A stretch of 64,000 nucleotides of DNA from Kineosporia babensis (GCF_021129305.1 NZ_JAJOMB010000012.1:1-64000), one strand, 5' to 3'. Counted from the first letter of the stretch, positions 35,490-46,355 are shown. The notes: generated by a model from the letters alone, not told the origin. Numbers and translations are program-made.

Positions 35490-37225
35490 GACAACACCTC
35501 CAGCGGAGAATCTTCGCGCACCACGACATCTCGGTACCGGGCGTCGGAACGCAGAAGCTGTCGGTGCGTGCCCTCGGCGATCACTCGTCCGTCCTCCAGC
35601 AGCACCACGTGGTCGCAGCCCTCCAGCAGCAGCGGACTGGCCGTGACCACCAGGGTCGTTTCCCCCGAACGGGCCCGGCTCAGTCGTTCGGCGATCCGGG
35701 CCTCGGTATGGGCGTCCACCGCAGAGGTCGGCTCGACCAGAATCAGCACCTGCACCTCCGGCCGCGACGCCAGAAGCACGGCCCGGGCCAGAGCCAGCCG
35801 TTGCCGCTGCCCGCCGGAGAAGTCCCTACCCCGTTCCCCGACCGTCGCCGTCAGCCCGTCCGGCAGCCCCGCCAGCACATCCTCCGCAGCGGCCGTGCGC
35901 ACCGCCGCCAGCACCTCGGCATCCGTAAACGCCGAGGCCGGATCGATCTGCTCGCGCAAAGTGCCGGTGAAGAGCCAAGGTTCGGCATCGCTCAAGAGAA
36001 TCCGCCGGCGCACCTCATCGGCCGCAATCTCCGCCAGAGCCACCCCGCCCCAGGTCGGCGAGGGCCCCACCGAGGAAAGCCGCACGAACCGGTCCGTGAT
36101 CTCGATACCGGTCTCCGGCCGGGCGCTGACCAGGGCAGTCAGCTGCCCCGGGCGAACCCGCAGACCTGACCCGGGGTCAACCAGCTCGGAAGGTGAACCG
36201 GGCAGCGCGACCCCAGCCACAACGTCCTCTGGTGGGCTTTTCTGCTCCAGCACCGCGATGATCCGCCCGGCGGCCACTCTCGAGCGCACCCACATCGCGA
36301 GCACGCCCGTCGCCGTCTCCAGCGGAAGCCGCAGGAACGCGGTGACGGCGTACACCGTGACCAGGTCGCCCACACTCAGCCGCCCGGTCAGCACTCCGTG
36401 CGCCGCCAGCCAGGTCAGCCCGGCCAGGAACAGCCCCGGCAGCAACACCTGCGCAGCCTCCAGCAGAGCCTGCAGCCCGGCCACCACCACACCCGCCCGC
36501 CGCACCTCCTGACTGCGCTCGGCGTACCGGTCGGTGAACTGCTGCTCCCCGCCGATACCCCGCAGCACCCGCAGACCGGCCACGGTGTCCGCGCCCAGCG
36601 AGGTCAGCTCACCCTCGGCCGTGCGGTGCCGGGACTGCCGGGTCTGCAACGGCCGGACCAGCACGATCGAGCAGGCTGCGAGCAACGGCAGGCCGATCAC
36701 CACGAACAGCCCGACCGTGACGTCGATCCGCAGCAGGTACACCGTGACCGCGATGAACGAGACCAGCGCACCGGTACCGCGCGCCACCATGTCCATCAGG
36801 TCGGCGAAGCGGGTGGCGTCGGTGCCGGCGGCCTGCATCACCTCACCGGTGGTGGTCCGGGAGGCCACGGTCAGGCCGTGATCGGCCACGTGATGCCCGA
36901 TCAGCTGCTGAGTGCGCAGCGCCGCCAGCAGCCAGTTGGACACGGAGAACCGGTGCCGCACCACACTGGTCACCGCTGCGGCCACGCACAGCCCGAGCAG
37001 CAGCAGGCAGCCCAGCACCAGATCGGAGCGGTTGCCGCGGACCAGCCCGGCGTCCACCGTGTTGCCCACCACCAGCGGGATCGCGGCCTGGGTGCCCATC
37101 CACAGCACCCCCGCCAGCCCCGCTCCGCACAGCGTCAGCCGCTGAGCCCCGCTGATCGAACGGAGGTAGGCCCCGGCCGAGGCGATCGAAGGTTGCTGAG
37201 GTGATGCATCGGGGAGAGTGATCAC
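35486..37225 (-). CDS. Heterodimeric ABC exporter subunit with degenerate Walker A
   Basis: The 579-aa exporter half has membrane helices in residues about 25-310. The NBD has no recognisable Walker A (ALVSARPETGIEITDRF where the P-loop is expected), Walker B VLILVEPTSAVD lacks its Asp, and the H-loop His is missing (VVTASPLLLEG). The signature FSGGQRQRLALARAV is intact. These changes, with the bad signature of the partner, all fall in the same composite ATP site. It starts at GTG 37225, without a clear ribosome site, and is the first gene of the pair. Confidence 0.9.
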   Translation of the reverse strand: MITLPDASPQQPSIASAGAYLRSISGAQRLTLCGAGLAGVLWMGTQAAIPLVVGNTVDAGLVRGNRSDLVLGCLLLLGLCVAAAVTSVVRHRFSVSNWLLAALRTQQLIGHHVADHGLTVASRTTTGEVMQAAGTDATRFADLMDMVARGTGALVSFIAVTVYLLRIDVTVGLFVVIGLPLLAACSIVLVRPLQTRQSRHRTAEGELTSLGADTVAGLRVLRGIGGEQQFTDRYAERSQEVRRAGVVVAGLQALLEAAQVLLPGLFLAGLTWLAAHGVLTGRLSVGDLVTVYAVTAFLRLPLETATGVLAMWVRSRVAAGRIIAVLEQKSPPEDVVAGVALPGSPSELVDPGSGLRVRPGQLTALVSARPETGIEITDRFVRLSSVGPSPTWGGVALAEIAADEVRRRILLSDAEPWLFTGTLREQIDPASAFTDAEVLAAVRTAAAEDVLAGLPDGLTATVGERGRDFSGGQRQRLALARAVLLASRPEVQVLILVEPTSAVDAHTEARIAERLSRARSGETTLVVTASPLLLEGCDHVVLLEDGRVIAEGTHRQLLRSDARYRDVVVREDSPLEVLS

Positions 37226-37306
37226 AGCTAGTCACGCTACGGACGCGCACCGGTCTTGCGCACCCCAGTTTCCAGGGCCGCACCGGCGCCGCGTTACCGT
37301 TGTCGG

Positions 37307-38107
37307 GTGCTGCGTACCGCCCTCAAGCCGAGATGGCTGGCGCTCCTGGTGGTGATGCTGCTCGCCGCCTCGGTGATGGCCAAGCTCGGCGACTGGCAGC
37401 TGCAGCGTGCCCGCGAGCACGGCGACTCCGCGCAGAAGGCCGAGCAGGCCGCCGAATCCGGCGCCTCGGTCCCGATCGGCGAGGTGCTGCGACCGAGCCA
37501 GACCTTCCAGCGCGAGGCGATCAACGCCAAGGTCTCCGCCACCGGGCACTGGAGCGGCGCGGACCAGTTGCTGGTACCCGACCGCGAACTCGACGGTGAG
37601 CCCGGGCTGTGGGTGCTCACCCCGCTGATCACCGAGGACGGCACCACCGTGCCCGTGGTCCGCGGCTGGGTGGCCGACGCCGCCGAGGCCACCGAACCCG
37701 ACAGCGACACCGAGGTCACCGTGGTCGGCCTGGTGCAGCCGACCGAACCGTCCGCGGTGCGCGACCCGGGCGAGACCAGCGGCCTGCCCGAGGGCCAGAT
37801 CGACCGGGTGGCCGCCGCCCAGCTGGCCGGGCTGTGGCCGCAGCCGATGGTCACCGGCTTCGTGGTGATGAGCTCGCAGACTCCGCAGACCGACCCGGCG
37901 CTGACCCTGGTGCCGCCGCCCACCTCGGACGGCAAGCTCGACTGGGGCAACGTCTCGTACGCGATCCAGTGGTGGGCCTTCGCCCTGATCGCCCTGCTGT
38001 TCTGGTTCCGCCTGGTCCGTGACGACCACAAGGGCCTGCTGCGCCGCGACCTCGAAGAAGAAGACGACGACGAGGACGAGGCCGCACCGGCCGTCTCCCA
38101 CTCCTGA
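37307..38107 (+). CDS. SURF1 family cytochrome oxidase biogenesis protein
   Basis: The 266-aa protein has two membrane helices, one at each end (WLALLVVMLLAASVMAKLGD and IQWWAFALIALLFWFRLV), with an outer loop between. It carries the family motif GDWQLQRAREH and PVVRGWV, so it should help assemble aa3-type cytochrome oxidase. An acidic tail (EEEDDDEDEAA) follows. GTG 37307 lies 6 bp after TACCGT, a leaderless arrangement; an upstream GTG is in frame but adds an unlikely Arg-rich lead. Confidence 0.88.
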   Translation: MLRTALKPRWLALLVVMLLAASVMAKLGDWQLQRAREHGDSAQKAEQAAESGASVPIGEVLRPSQTFQREAINAKVSATGHWSGADQLLVPDRELDGEPGLWVLTPLITEDGTTVPVVRGWVADAAEATEPDSDTEVTVVGLVQPTEPSAVRDPGETSGLPEGQIDRVAAAQLAGLWPQPMVTGFVVMSSQTPQTDPALTLVPPPTSDGKLDWGNVSYAIQWWAFALIALLFWFRLVRDDHKGLLRRDLEEEDDDEDEAAPAVSHS

Positions 38108-38133
38108 AGAACCGCACGAAAGAGGACGACACC

Positions 38134-38544
38134 ATGGCCACCGGCCCACGCGCGAAGGCGCTCAGCAACGCCCTGCTGCGGTACCGGGTCCTGGCCTGGA
38201 CCACCGGTATCTTCCTGCTGCTGCTGACCCTGCACATCGTGCTGCAGGGGTTCCAGGCCGCCGACACCGGCGAGTTCTGGTTCTCGAACGAGGGGATGAG
38301 CCAGATCGTCCCGGGCAGCGGCCACATCATCCCGATGATCCACGGCTGGCTCTACCTGGCCTACGTGATCGTCGCCGTGGACCTGTGGATGCGCACTCGG
38401 CTGCCCGCCTGGGGCACCGTCGGCGTGGTGCTGGCCGGGACCATTCCGGTGATGTCGTTCGTGGCCGAGCGCTGGGTGACCGCCCGGGTGCAGCCCATGG
38501 TCGGCGCGGTGAAGGAGAAGAAGGCCGGAACGGTCAGCTCCTGA
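38134..38544 (+). CDS. DUF3817 membrane protein
   Basis: The 136-aa protein has three to four membrane segments with the DUF3817 signature: YRVLAWTTGIFLLLLTLHIV and IPMIHGWLYLAYVIVAVDLW. Function unknown. It is found between SURF1 and guaA in many actinomycetes. GAAAGAGGA lies before the ATG, and the gene is 26 bp downstream of SURF1, so they are probably co-transcribed. Confidence 0.9.
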   Translation: MATGPRAKALSNALLRYRVLAWTTGIFLLLLTLHIVLQGFQAADTGEFWFSNEGMSQIVPGSGHIIPMIHGWLYLAYVIVAVDLWMRTRLPAWGTVGVVLAGTIPVMSFVAERWVTARVQPMVGAVKEKKAGTVSS

Positions 38545-38565
38545 AACAGCACTACCCTGGTCCGC

Positions 38566-40149
<1,584 letters not shown>

Positions 40150-40161
40150 AAGCCCTTTGAG

Positions 40162-40210
40162 CAACGGACGGTGTGGTCACCTACCTCGGTGACCACACCG
40201 TCCGTTGTTT
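40162..40210. terminator. 20-bp perfect hairpin after guaA
   Basis: Arms at 40162-40181 and 40188-40207 are perfect reverse complements around a 6-nt loop, then TTTG. CAACGGACG, the outer part of the arm, recurs at 40224-40232. It lies between convergent genes and probably ends both. Confidence 0.9.
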
Positions 40211-40250
40211 GAAAGCTCTGGACCAACGGACGTTGTGGCTGGGTGGCGCT

Positions 40251-41114
40251 TCAGAAATCCCCGCCCGGGGTGGGCAGGAACGAGCGGGTGATCCCGCCCA
40301 GCGGCATCGAGGTCATCGGCCCCCCGACGCGCTCGGGCGCCGGCGGCGGCTGCTGACCAGTCCGCGAACGACGGCTTGTCTCCGGCGGAATCGATTCGGC
40401 AAAGGCCTCCGCGTCGTCCTCCGGCATGTACCCCAGCGCCCGCGCAGACCCCAGATCCCACCACGCCCGGGTGTTCGCCGAGATGCCGTACGCGATCACG
40501 TGACCCCGCACCTTGCCGCGCAGACTGGCGTCCATCAATCGCGCCGCGTCCGCCGGACTCAGCCAGGTGGACAGCTCCCGGCGATTCACTGGCGCGTCCT
40601 TACAAGCGCCGATCCGCAGCGAAACGACCTCCAGGCCGAACCGATCGGCGTACAGCTGGCCGAGCGCCTCCAGGGCGACCTTGGCCACGCCGTAGAACGT
40701 GTCGGGCCGGGGACGTACGTCTACCCCCAGGTCGCTACCGCCGGCGGTGCGTTCCCAGAAGCCGACGGCATGGCAGCTGCTGGCCAGCACCACACGCCGG
40801 ATTCCCCGGCGCAGCGCCGCATCCAGCACCGCCTGGGTGCCCTGGACGTTGGCCTCGAGAATCTGCGCCAGGGGCGCCTCGTGCGGGATACCGGCCAGGT
40901 GGATCACCGCACCGCAGCCCACCGTGGCAGCGTCGAGCGCGTCCGCGTCGAGCACGTCGATGGAGCTGATGTCCGGGTCGCCGTCCGGCTCCCGGTCCAG
41001 CGAGTGCAGTTCCCAGCCCATGGCGGCCAGGCGCGGGCGCACCATCCGGCCGATGGTGCCCGCTGCCCCGGTGATCAGCACCGGGGACTGCGAGGAGGCC
41101 GCAAGGGTGGTCAC
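40251..41114 (-). CDS. NAD-dependent epimerase/dehydratase, uronate-dehydrogenase-like
   Basis: An extended-SDR enzyme: NAD-binding VLITGAAGTIGRMV, catalytic YGVAK (Tyr, Lys), and VVSLRIGACKDAPVNRRELS with STWLSPADAARL, resembling uronate dehydrogenases, which oxidise galacturonate or glucuronate. GTG 41114 places the Rossmann strand near the N-terminus (287 aa); starts further upstream, to 41195, are possible but add a non-conserved lead. The C-terminus has an extra Pro-rich tail. It is followed by nucleotidyltransferase and Nudix genes on the same strand, so a sugar-linked role fits. Confidence 0.8.
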   Translation of the reverse strand: MTTLAASSQSPVLITGAAGTIGRMVRPRLAAMGWELHSLDREPDGDPDISSIDVLDADALDAATVGCGAVIHLAGIPHEAPLAQILEANVQGTQAVLDAALRRGIRRVVLASSCHAVGFWERTAGGSDLGVDVRPRPDTFYGVAKVALEALGQLYADRFGLEVVSLRIGACKDAPVNRRELSTWLSPADAARLMDASLRGKVRGHVIAYGISANTRAWWDLGSARALGYMPEDDAEAFAESIPPETSRRSRTGQQPPPAPERVGGPMTSMPLGGITRSFLPTPGGDF

Positions 41115-41213
41115 CGTGGCGACAGTAGCCGGGCCCGCCGCGCTTGGCATCCCCCGATCGCGTGTCCGGACGGCGCTGGAGAGTGACCGGGGCATCCTCC
41201 GGTTCCCGCTCGA

Positions 41214-42011
41214 TCAGCCCGCAACAGTGACCCTCCGCTCCCGGGAACCGGCCCGGATCTGGTGTTTCAGCGTCTCCTCGGGCCCCACGTAGGCGCCGTC
41301 CCAGACCACGCACGCGCTGACCTGACCCAGCACCTGAGCCCCGGCGCCGATCACGTTCTCGCCCTTTGAGGCGTGCAGATTGGCCTGGAGGTAGTCGGCC
41401 GGGGTGCCGCAGTCGATCGCCACGGTGGCCTCCGGCACCACGAAAAGGTCGAGCTGGTCCAGCTGGTGGCGCCACAGCACCTCGTACAGGCCGGTCGGCT
41501 CGGCCTTGAGGTCCTTGATCAGGTTCCAGGGCAGCAGACAGGCGCCGATGTACCGCACGCCCTGACCCGCGGCGGTGGTGAAGTCCTGCTTCACCGGATC
41601 CGGGCGGCACAGCAGCCGGCAGCGCTCGCCGTCCCAGCCGTCGGTGAAACCTGCCAGGCCGTCGGGCAGGTACTGGTCGGCGTTGGTCACCAGGGCGTCC
41701 CGGCCGTCCAGCCAGGGCAGCAGGTTGGCCACCCCGCCGGCCGTGCCCAGGGCCTCTTCGCCGGGTTCGACGGAGACCGTGGCCCGGGTGCCGCAGTGCT
41801 GCCGGATCTGGTCGGCGTGGTGGAACGCGTTGACGGCCAGGTGGGCCGGGCCGGCGCCGGTGAGCGGAGACAGGCGGTTCAGCGCGTGGTCGAGCAGCGC
41901 GACGTTGCCCACCGGGCACAACGGCTTGGGACGCAGCTCGGTCAGCGGCCGCAACCGCCTGCCCTCACCGGCGGCCAGGGCGATCCCGGCCGGCCGGTGC
42001 TCAGACAACAC
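41214..42011 (-). CDS. Sugar-phosphate nucleotidyltransferase
   Basis: The 265-aa protein has the NTP_transferase signature: IALAAGEGRRLRPLTELRPK followed by PLCPVGNVALLDHALN, and a later VTNADQY metal-binding Asp. It transfers NMP from an NTP to a sugar-1-phosphate; the sugar is not determined (it resembles MurNAc-1-P uridylyl- and mannose-1-P guanylyltransferases). GTG 42011 overlaps the end of the Nudix gene by 11 nt, so the two are coupled. Confidence 0.82.
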   Translation of the reverse strand: MLSEHRPAGIALAAGEGRRLRPLTELRPKPLCPVGNVALLDHALNRLSPLTGAGPAHLAVNAFHHADQIRQHCGTRATVSVEPGEEALGTAGGVANLLPWLDGRDALVTNADQYLPDGLAGFTDGWDGERCRLLCRPDPVKQDFTTAAGQGVRYIGACLLPWNLIKDLKAEPTGLYEVLWRHQLDQLDLFVVPEATVAIDCGTPADYLQANLHASKGENVIGAGAQVLGQVSACVVWDGAYVGPEETLKHQIRAGSRERRVTVAG

Positions 42012-42528
42012 CGAGCTTGCGGCCCTGGTGCGGAGCCGGGTTGGCGCCCTGGAACCGCACGAACTCGGCCACAGCGGTGCGGGTGGGCTCGTCGGTGGTG
42101 GCCGGGTCCATCAGGTCCTCGATCGCGATCCAGCCGGCCTCCAGCGCCTCGCCGGCGGCCTCGACCGGGAACTGCTCCTCGACCCGGACCCAGAACAGGA
42201 TGTCCACCCGGCGCGAGCCCGGCTCGACCACGGTGGAGAAGGGCAGGCCGACCTCGACCCGCAGGCCGGTCTCCTCCTCGACTTCGCGGACCACGGCCGA
42301 GGAGCCGTTCTCGCCCCGGTTGAGCAGGCCGCCGGGGAACGTCCAGCCTCTTCTGTGCCGCTGCTTGAGCATGAGTAAGTGGCCGTCGTGCTCGATCAGG
42401 GCCAGGGCACCGACCGTGTGGCCCGGGGCGACCCGGCGGATGATCCACAGACGGAGGAATCGGGGCAGACGGCGATAGAGGCTCAGAGCCATCGCATACG
42501 GGCGGCGCACTACCTGACGGCCGGACAT
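42001..42528 (-). CDS. Nudix hydrolase
   Basis: The 175-aa protein has a complete Nudix box: GGLLNRGENGSSAVVREVEE followed by ETGL. It cleaves a nucleoside diphosphate linked to another group; the substrate is unknown. ATG 42528 (MSGRQVVRRPY) is chosen over in-frame upstream codons because the product before it is Pro/Thr-rich and unlike the family. ATG 42492 is another option. It is the first gene of a leftward set with the nucleotidyltransferase. Confidence 0.85.
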   Translation of the reverse strand: MSGRQVVRRPYAMALSLYRRLPRFLRLWIIRRVAPGHTVGALALIEHDGHLLMLKQRHRRGWTFPGGLLNRGENGSSAVVREVEEETGLRVEVGLPFSTVVEPGSRRVDILFWVRVEEQFPVEAAGEALEAGWIAIEDLMDPATTDEPTRTAVAEFVRFQGANPAPHQGRKLGVV

Positions 42529-42691
42529 CCCCGCAGGATAGGGCAGATGCCCGTTCCGGGTGATTCGGGTGGGGCCGTTGGGGTCGCGATCGGGCTCGTG
42601 AGGGGTGGTGGGCGGCGGCGTCAGGGCTGACCGGGCGGGTGTGCAGGACAACTGTCCAACAATTGACGGCGGTGGCCTGTAGCGTCTTCGG

Positions 42692-43909
42692 GTGCCGTCC
42701 GCCGAATCAGATCCTGATGTTCAGCCCTCTTCGTCCGCGTTGCGCCCAGTACAGCGGACCGCGGCGTACGGCGTGGTCAGTGACGGGTCGGGGGGTGTGC
42801 TGCTGCTGCGCGTGCCGGGTGGGCGCGATCCCGAGGGGCGTTGGTCGCTGCCTGGGGGAGTGGTGCGGCACGGGGAGCATCCGCGGGACCGGGTGCAGGC
42901 CGGGTTGCTGGAGCAGACCGGGCTGCGGGCGGCGAGCATCACGCCCCGCGATGCCACGGCCGACGTGGTGGAAATGCCGGAGCAGGGCGTGAGCGTGCAC
43001 ACGCTGCGGTTGCTGTTCGACGTGACGTTGTACGGGCAGCCGGCCGGGATCGGGGGGCCGGGGCGGTCTGCGGTGGTTGATGGCTCCGGGGTGCTGGCGC
43101 AGCAGCTGGAACTGGATCGGGTGGATCGGCTGCCGGGGGAGGACCCGGTGGTTGCCCCGGCGCTGGATGGTTCTCCGGTGGCGGTGGTCGTGCCACCGGA
43201 CCCCGAACGTCCGGTGGCGCAGTTCGTCGGGCGGTTCATGGCGCCGCACGAGCTGGCCGGGTTGCCGCTCTCGGCCTTCCTGCACTCGGCTCTGCTGGCG
43301 GATGCTTCGGCCGAGGTGGTTCCCCCGAACATTGCGGTAGGGGGCGTGGAACTGCTGGACCCGGCGATCGATCCGACCCTGCTGGCAGGCCTGGGTGTCG
43401 TGGCCGAGACCGCTGCCGGGGCGGCCGAGGTACCGGTGTTCGTGCAGCGGCCGGCGGCCTATGCGGTGCTGGTGGACGAGAACGCCCCGGGCGGGGCCCG
43501 GATGCTGCTGAGCAAGCTGGCCAGCAGCGAGAGCACCTGGACGTTGCCCGGCGGCGGGATCGATCACGGCGAGCACCCCCGGCTGGCGCTGCAGCGAGAG
43601 ATCTACGAGGAGGCGGGGCTGCCGTACACGGCCGGTCCGTTGATCGACATCTCCAGCCGGCACTTTGTCGGGCGGGCGCCGCACGGCCGGCTCGAGGACT
43701 TCCATGCCCTGCGGCTGATCTACGCGGGCTCGGTGCCGGTGGACCAGGAGCCAGAGGTGATCGAGGTGGACGGGTCGACCGACGAGGTGGCCTGGATCCC
43801 GGTGGCCGACTTCGACCGGGTCGGAGCGGTGCCGACTGCGCACGAAGCTCTGGCGGCATGGCGGGCGTACCGCGATGATGCTGAGTCGCAGGCAGTGGGG
43901 GAGAACTGA
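42692..43909 (+). CDS. Double Nudix-domain protein
   Basis: The 405-aa product has two Nudix domains. The first (about residues 20-130) has box GGVVRHGEHPRDRVQAGLLEQTGL with the REUxEE catalytic residues changed to AG and EQ, so it is likely inactive. The second (about 245-390) has GGGIDHGEHPRLALQREIYEEAGL, which is intact. An acidic spacer joins them. GTG 42692 has TAGCGT 6 bp before it. Divergent from the Nudix/nucleotidyltransferase pair. Confidence 0.87.
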   Translation: MPSAESDPDVQPSSSALRPVQRTAAYGVVSDGSGGVLLLRVPGGRDPEGRWSLPGGVVRHGEHPRDRVQAGLLEQTGLRAASITPRDATADVVEMPEQGVSVHTLRLLFDVTLYGQPAGIGGPGRSAVVDGSGVLAQQLELDRVDRLPGEDPVVAPALDGSPVAVVVPPDPERPVAQFVGRFMAPHELAGLPLSAFLHSALLADASAEVVPPNIAVGGVELLDPAIDPTLLAGLGVVAETAAGAAEVPVFVQRPAAYAVLVDENAPGGARMLLSKLASSESTWTLPGGGIDHGEHPRLALQREIYEEAGLPYTAGPLIDISSRHFVGRAPHGRLEDFHALRLIYAGSVPVDQEPEVIEVDGSTDEVAWIPVADFDRVGAVPTAHEALAAWRAYRDDAESQAVGEN

Positions 43910-44025
43910 TGGCGGGGACCTGGCGGATGCTGCGTAGGACGAGCCGTACCGTGCGGCGCTGGACTCGTCGTGCGGTGCGTCGGGCGGCTTGGGGACGGCG
44001 CAGACGCACCCGAGGTATCTGGTGA
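43909..44025 (+). CDS. Arg-rich micro-ORF, 38 aa
   Basis: ATG 43909 overlaps the stop of the double Nudix gene (TGATG) with GGGGGAGAACTG upstream. The frame runs to TGA at 44023-44025, which overlaps the GTG of the methyltransferase at 44022. The product (MAGTWRMLRRTSRTVRRWTR then RAVRRAAWGRRRRTRGIW) has 17 Arg in 38 residues. Double overlap supports translation, perhaps only as a coupling or regulatory peptide. It could also be chance in GC-rich DNA. Confidence 0.4.
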   Translation: MAGTWRMLRRTSRTVRRWTRRAVRRAAWGRRRRTRGIW

Positions 44026-46190
44026 ACCGTCGCGTGCGGGTCGCCCCCGAACTGACCGGCCAAGCCGGGCTGGTCCTTGCGGCGGCTGTGGAAATAGCCG
44101 CCGAACCGATTGCCCAGACCACCGATTCCGCTGCCGAGGAGCCTCAGGACCAGGAGCTCGACCCTCAGCTCTGGCGTGACCAGGCCGTTCTGCGGGCGGC
44201 CGAGAAAGCCTGGGCGGCCGGCGACATGGTCACGGTCGGTGCGCTGGCCACCGGCTACGACGCACTCCTGCTCTACGTGCCGGCCGAAATCGGCGGCGCC
44301 CTCGCACTTCAGCCCATCGGCAACGCCGAACGTCGTCACCGCGGCGCATTCAGCACCCCCGCCGTCTACGCCGATTCGTTGGCCCGGCGGGCGATCCCCG
44401 AGCTCCCGGCCGACGGATCCGTCCCCACCGTCGTCGACCCTGCCTGCGGTGCGGGCAATCTGCTGCGCGCCGCACTGGCCCGTCTCCTCTCCCTGGGAGT
44501 TCCGCCGGAGCAGGCGATCTGGGCGCTGCACGGGGTAGACGCCGATCCCGTGGCCGCATCACTGGCCCGGTCGGCCCTCGCCGCAGACCTCAGCCTGGCC
44601 GGCCGCCCGACCGAACCGGCCGAGCTGGAGAACCGGATCGTGGCCGGAGATGGCTTGTCCGGCGCATCGCCCAACCAAGCGGCGGCCGGCGCCGGGCTTA
44701 ACTGGCACGAGGCTTTCCCAGCGGTGCTCGATGTCGAAGGGGCTGAGCCGGAGCCGGTTACCGGGTGGCGCGGCGGCTTCGACGTGGTGGTGGCCAACCC
44801 GCCCTGGGAAAGGCTGAAGGTGCATGCCCGCGACTGGGGCGGCGCCATTCCGGTAGGTCTGCGTGATCACCGGGCCGGAACCGCTCGGGCGCTGCGCGAT
44901 GCCGGCCGGCACCCGCTGACCGGCGCCGGGGAGCTGAACGCCTACCTGCCCTTCGTCGAGACGTGCTGGCGTCTGCTCTCCCCGCAGGGCCGGGCCGCCC
45001 TGCTGGTCCCCGCCGGTATCGCCTCCGACCGCTCGGCCGCCCGCCTGCTGGAAGCCCTCTGCAACGCCGGTTCGCTGAGCCGCCTGCACCTGATCGAGCC
45101 CCGGGGGCCGATTTTCGCCGGGGTAAGCGGACGCGTCGGCGTGGCCTTCGTCGAGTTGCACGGGGGACCCACGTCATCCCGGGGCCCGGCCAGCGCCGAG
45201 GTAGCGGTAGGCCTGGCGGGCCCGGACCAACCGCCGGGGGAGCGGGCCTGGCAGCTGCCGGCCCACCTGCTGCGCGTGCTGAACCCCAACACGGCCACCG
45301 CGCCACTGTTCGCCTCCGCCACCGACGCCACCATCGTCACCGAAGCCCACCGCCGCACTCCGGTGCTGTTGCGTCGCGAACCCAGCACCGGCGTCCCCAG
45401 TTCTGATCCCTGGCAGTTGCGCCTCGTAACCCCGCTGCACATGACTCGCGACGCCCGGCACTTCCGCTCCGCGCCCGGCGAAGGCCTGGTACCGCTGTGG
45501 GAAGCGAAGCACTGCGCCATGCTCGACCCGAACGGCGGTACGACCACCGCGCCGCGCTACTGGGTGCCCATGGAGGTCGTCCAAGAACGCTACGGCGATC
45601 TGTGCCAAAGGGGGTGGCTGGCCGGATATCGCAACGTCTCCACCACCGTGGCCCCGCGCACGTTGCTGCCTACCCCGCTGCCCGTCGTGGCCGTAGGCAA
45701 TTCGCTGCCCCTGATCTCCGCCGAGCGCCTGCCGCTGCTCCTGGCCGCCATGTCCACGCTGCCGGTGGACTACTTGCTCAGGCAGAAACATGCTGGCGCC
45801 AACGTGAATTTCTTTAAGCTTGAACAGGTGCCGGTGCCGCCGCCCGAGGCCTACGACCGCCCCTCACCCTGGGGCGAAGGCACGATCAACGATTGGGTGC
45901 TGGAGCGCTTCGCCCGGTCGGTGGTGTGGTCGGACGATCTGGCCGGGCTGGCCGCGGAGCTGCGGACGGCCGGGGTCGAGCCGGTGCCGGATCTGCCGTC
46001 GGAAGAGGTGGTGGCCGCCCGGGCCGAGCTCGATGCGGCCCACGCCATCCTGCTCGGTTTCGACCGGGTTGAACTTGTCCATCTGATGGGCACTTTCACT
46101 GCACTGCGCCGTCAGGAAGAGCTGCGGCACGGCGCCTGGCTGAGCGCCGAACGGGTGCTGCGCTCCTACGACCGCCTGAAAGCGGTGTGA
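44022..46190 (+). CDS. Solitary N6-adenine DNA methyltransferase, Eco57I/type IIG-like
   Basis: The 722-aa protein has SAM motif VDPACGAGNLLRAA (about residue 138), catalytic motif IV VVANPPWERLK (about 259), and a large C-terminal part with RYWVPMEVV and GWLAGYRNVSTTVAPRT, resembling the target-recognition half of type IIG or PglX-like enzymes. The first about 90 residues show no nuclease PD-(D/E)xK motif, so it is a modification enzyme without visible restriction activity. No helicase or nuclease gene is adjacent. GTG 44022 with GAGGT upstream is preferred over TTG 43989. Confidence 0.85.
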   Translation: MNRRVRVAPELTGQAGLVLAAAVEIAAEPIAQTTDSAAEEPQDQELDPQLWRDQAVLRAAEKAWAAGDMVTVGALATGYDALLLYVPAEIGGALALQPIGNAERRHRGAFSTPAVYADSLARRAIPELPADGSVPTVVDPACGAGNLLRAALARLLSLGVPPEQAIWALHGVDADPVAASLARSALAADLSLAGRPTEPAELENRIVAGDGLSGASPNQAAAGAGLNWHEAFPAVLDVEGAEPEPVTGWRGGFDVVVANPPWERLKVHARDWGGAIPVGLRDHRAGTARALRDAGRHPLTGAGELNAYLPFVETCWRLLSPQGRAALLVPAGIASDRSAARLLEALCNAGSLSRLHLIEPRGPIFAGVSGRVGVAFVELHGGPTSSRGPASAEVAVGLAGPDQPPGERAWQLPAHLLRVLNPNTATAPLFASATDATIVTEAHRRTPVLLRREPSTGVPSSDPWQLRLVTPLHMTRDARHFRSAPGEGLVPLWEAKHCAMLDPNGGTTTAPRYWVPMEVVQERYGDLCQRGWLAGYRNVSTTVAPRTLLPTPLPVVAVGNSLPLISAERLPLLLAAMSTLPVDYLLRQKHAGANVNFFKLEQVPVPPPEAYDRPSPWGEGTINDWVLERFARSVVWSDDLAGLAAELRTAGVEPVPDLPSEEVVAARAELDAAHAILLGFDRVELVHLMGTFTALRRQEELRHGAWLSAERVLRSYDRLKAV

Positions 46191-46355
46191 ATTCTCGGGG
46201 CAGGTGAAACGCCGGGTAACTGAACTGCGCCGTAGTTCATCCCCGCGTCGCCCAGCAGACACATCGTGTCGGGGCGGGCGTCGGCCGGTCTCGGTTTCCT
46301 GCCGTGTCGGGGGCGCCGCAACGGCGAAGGTCGCCACGGGCGCCATGGAGGAAAG

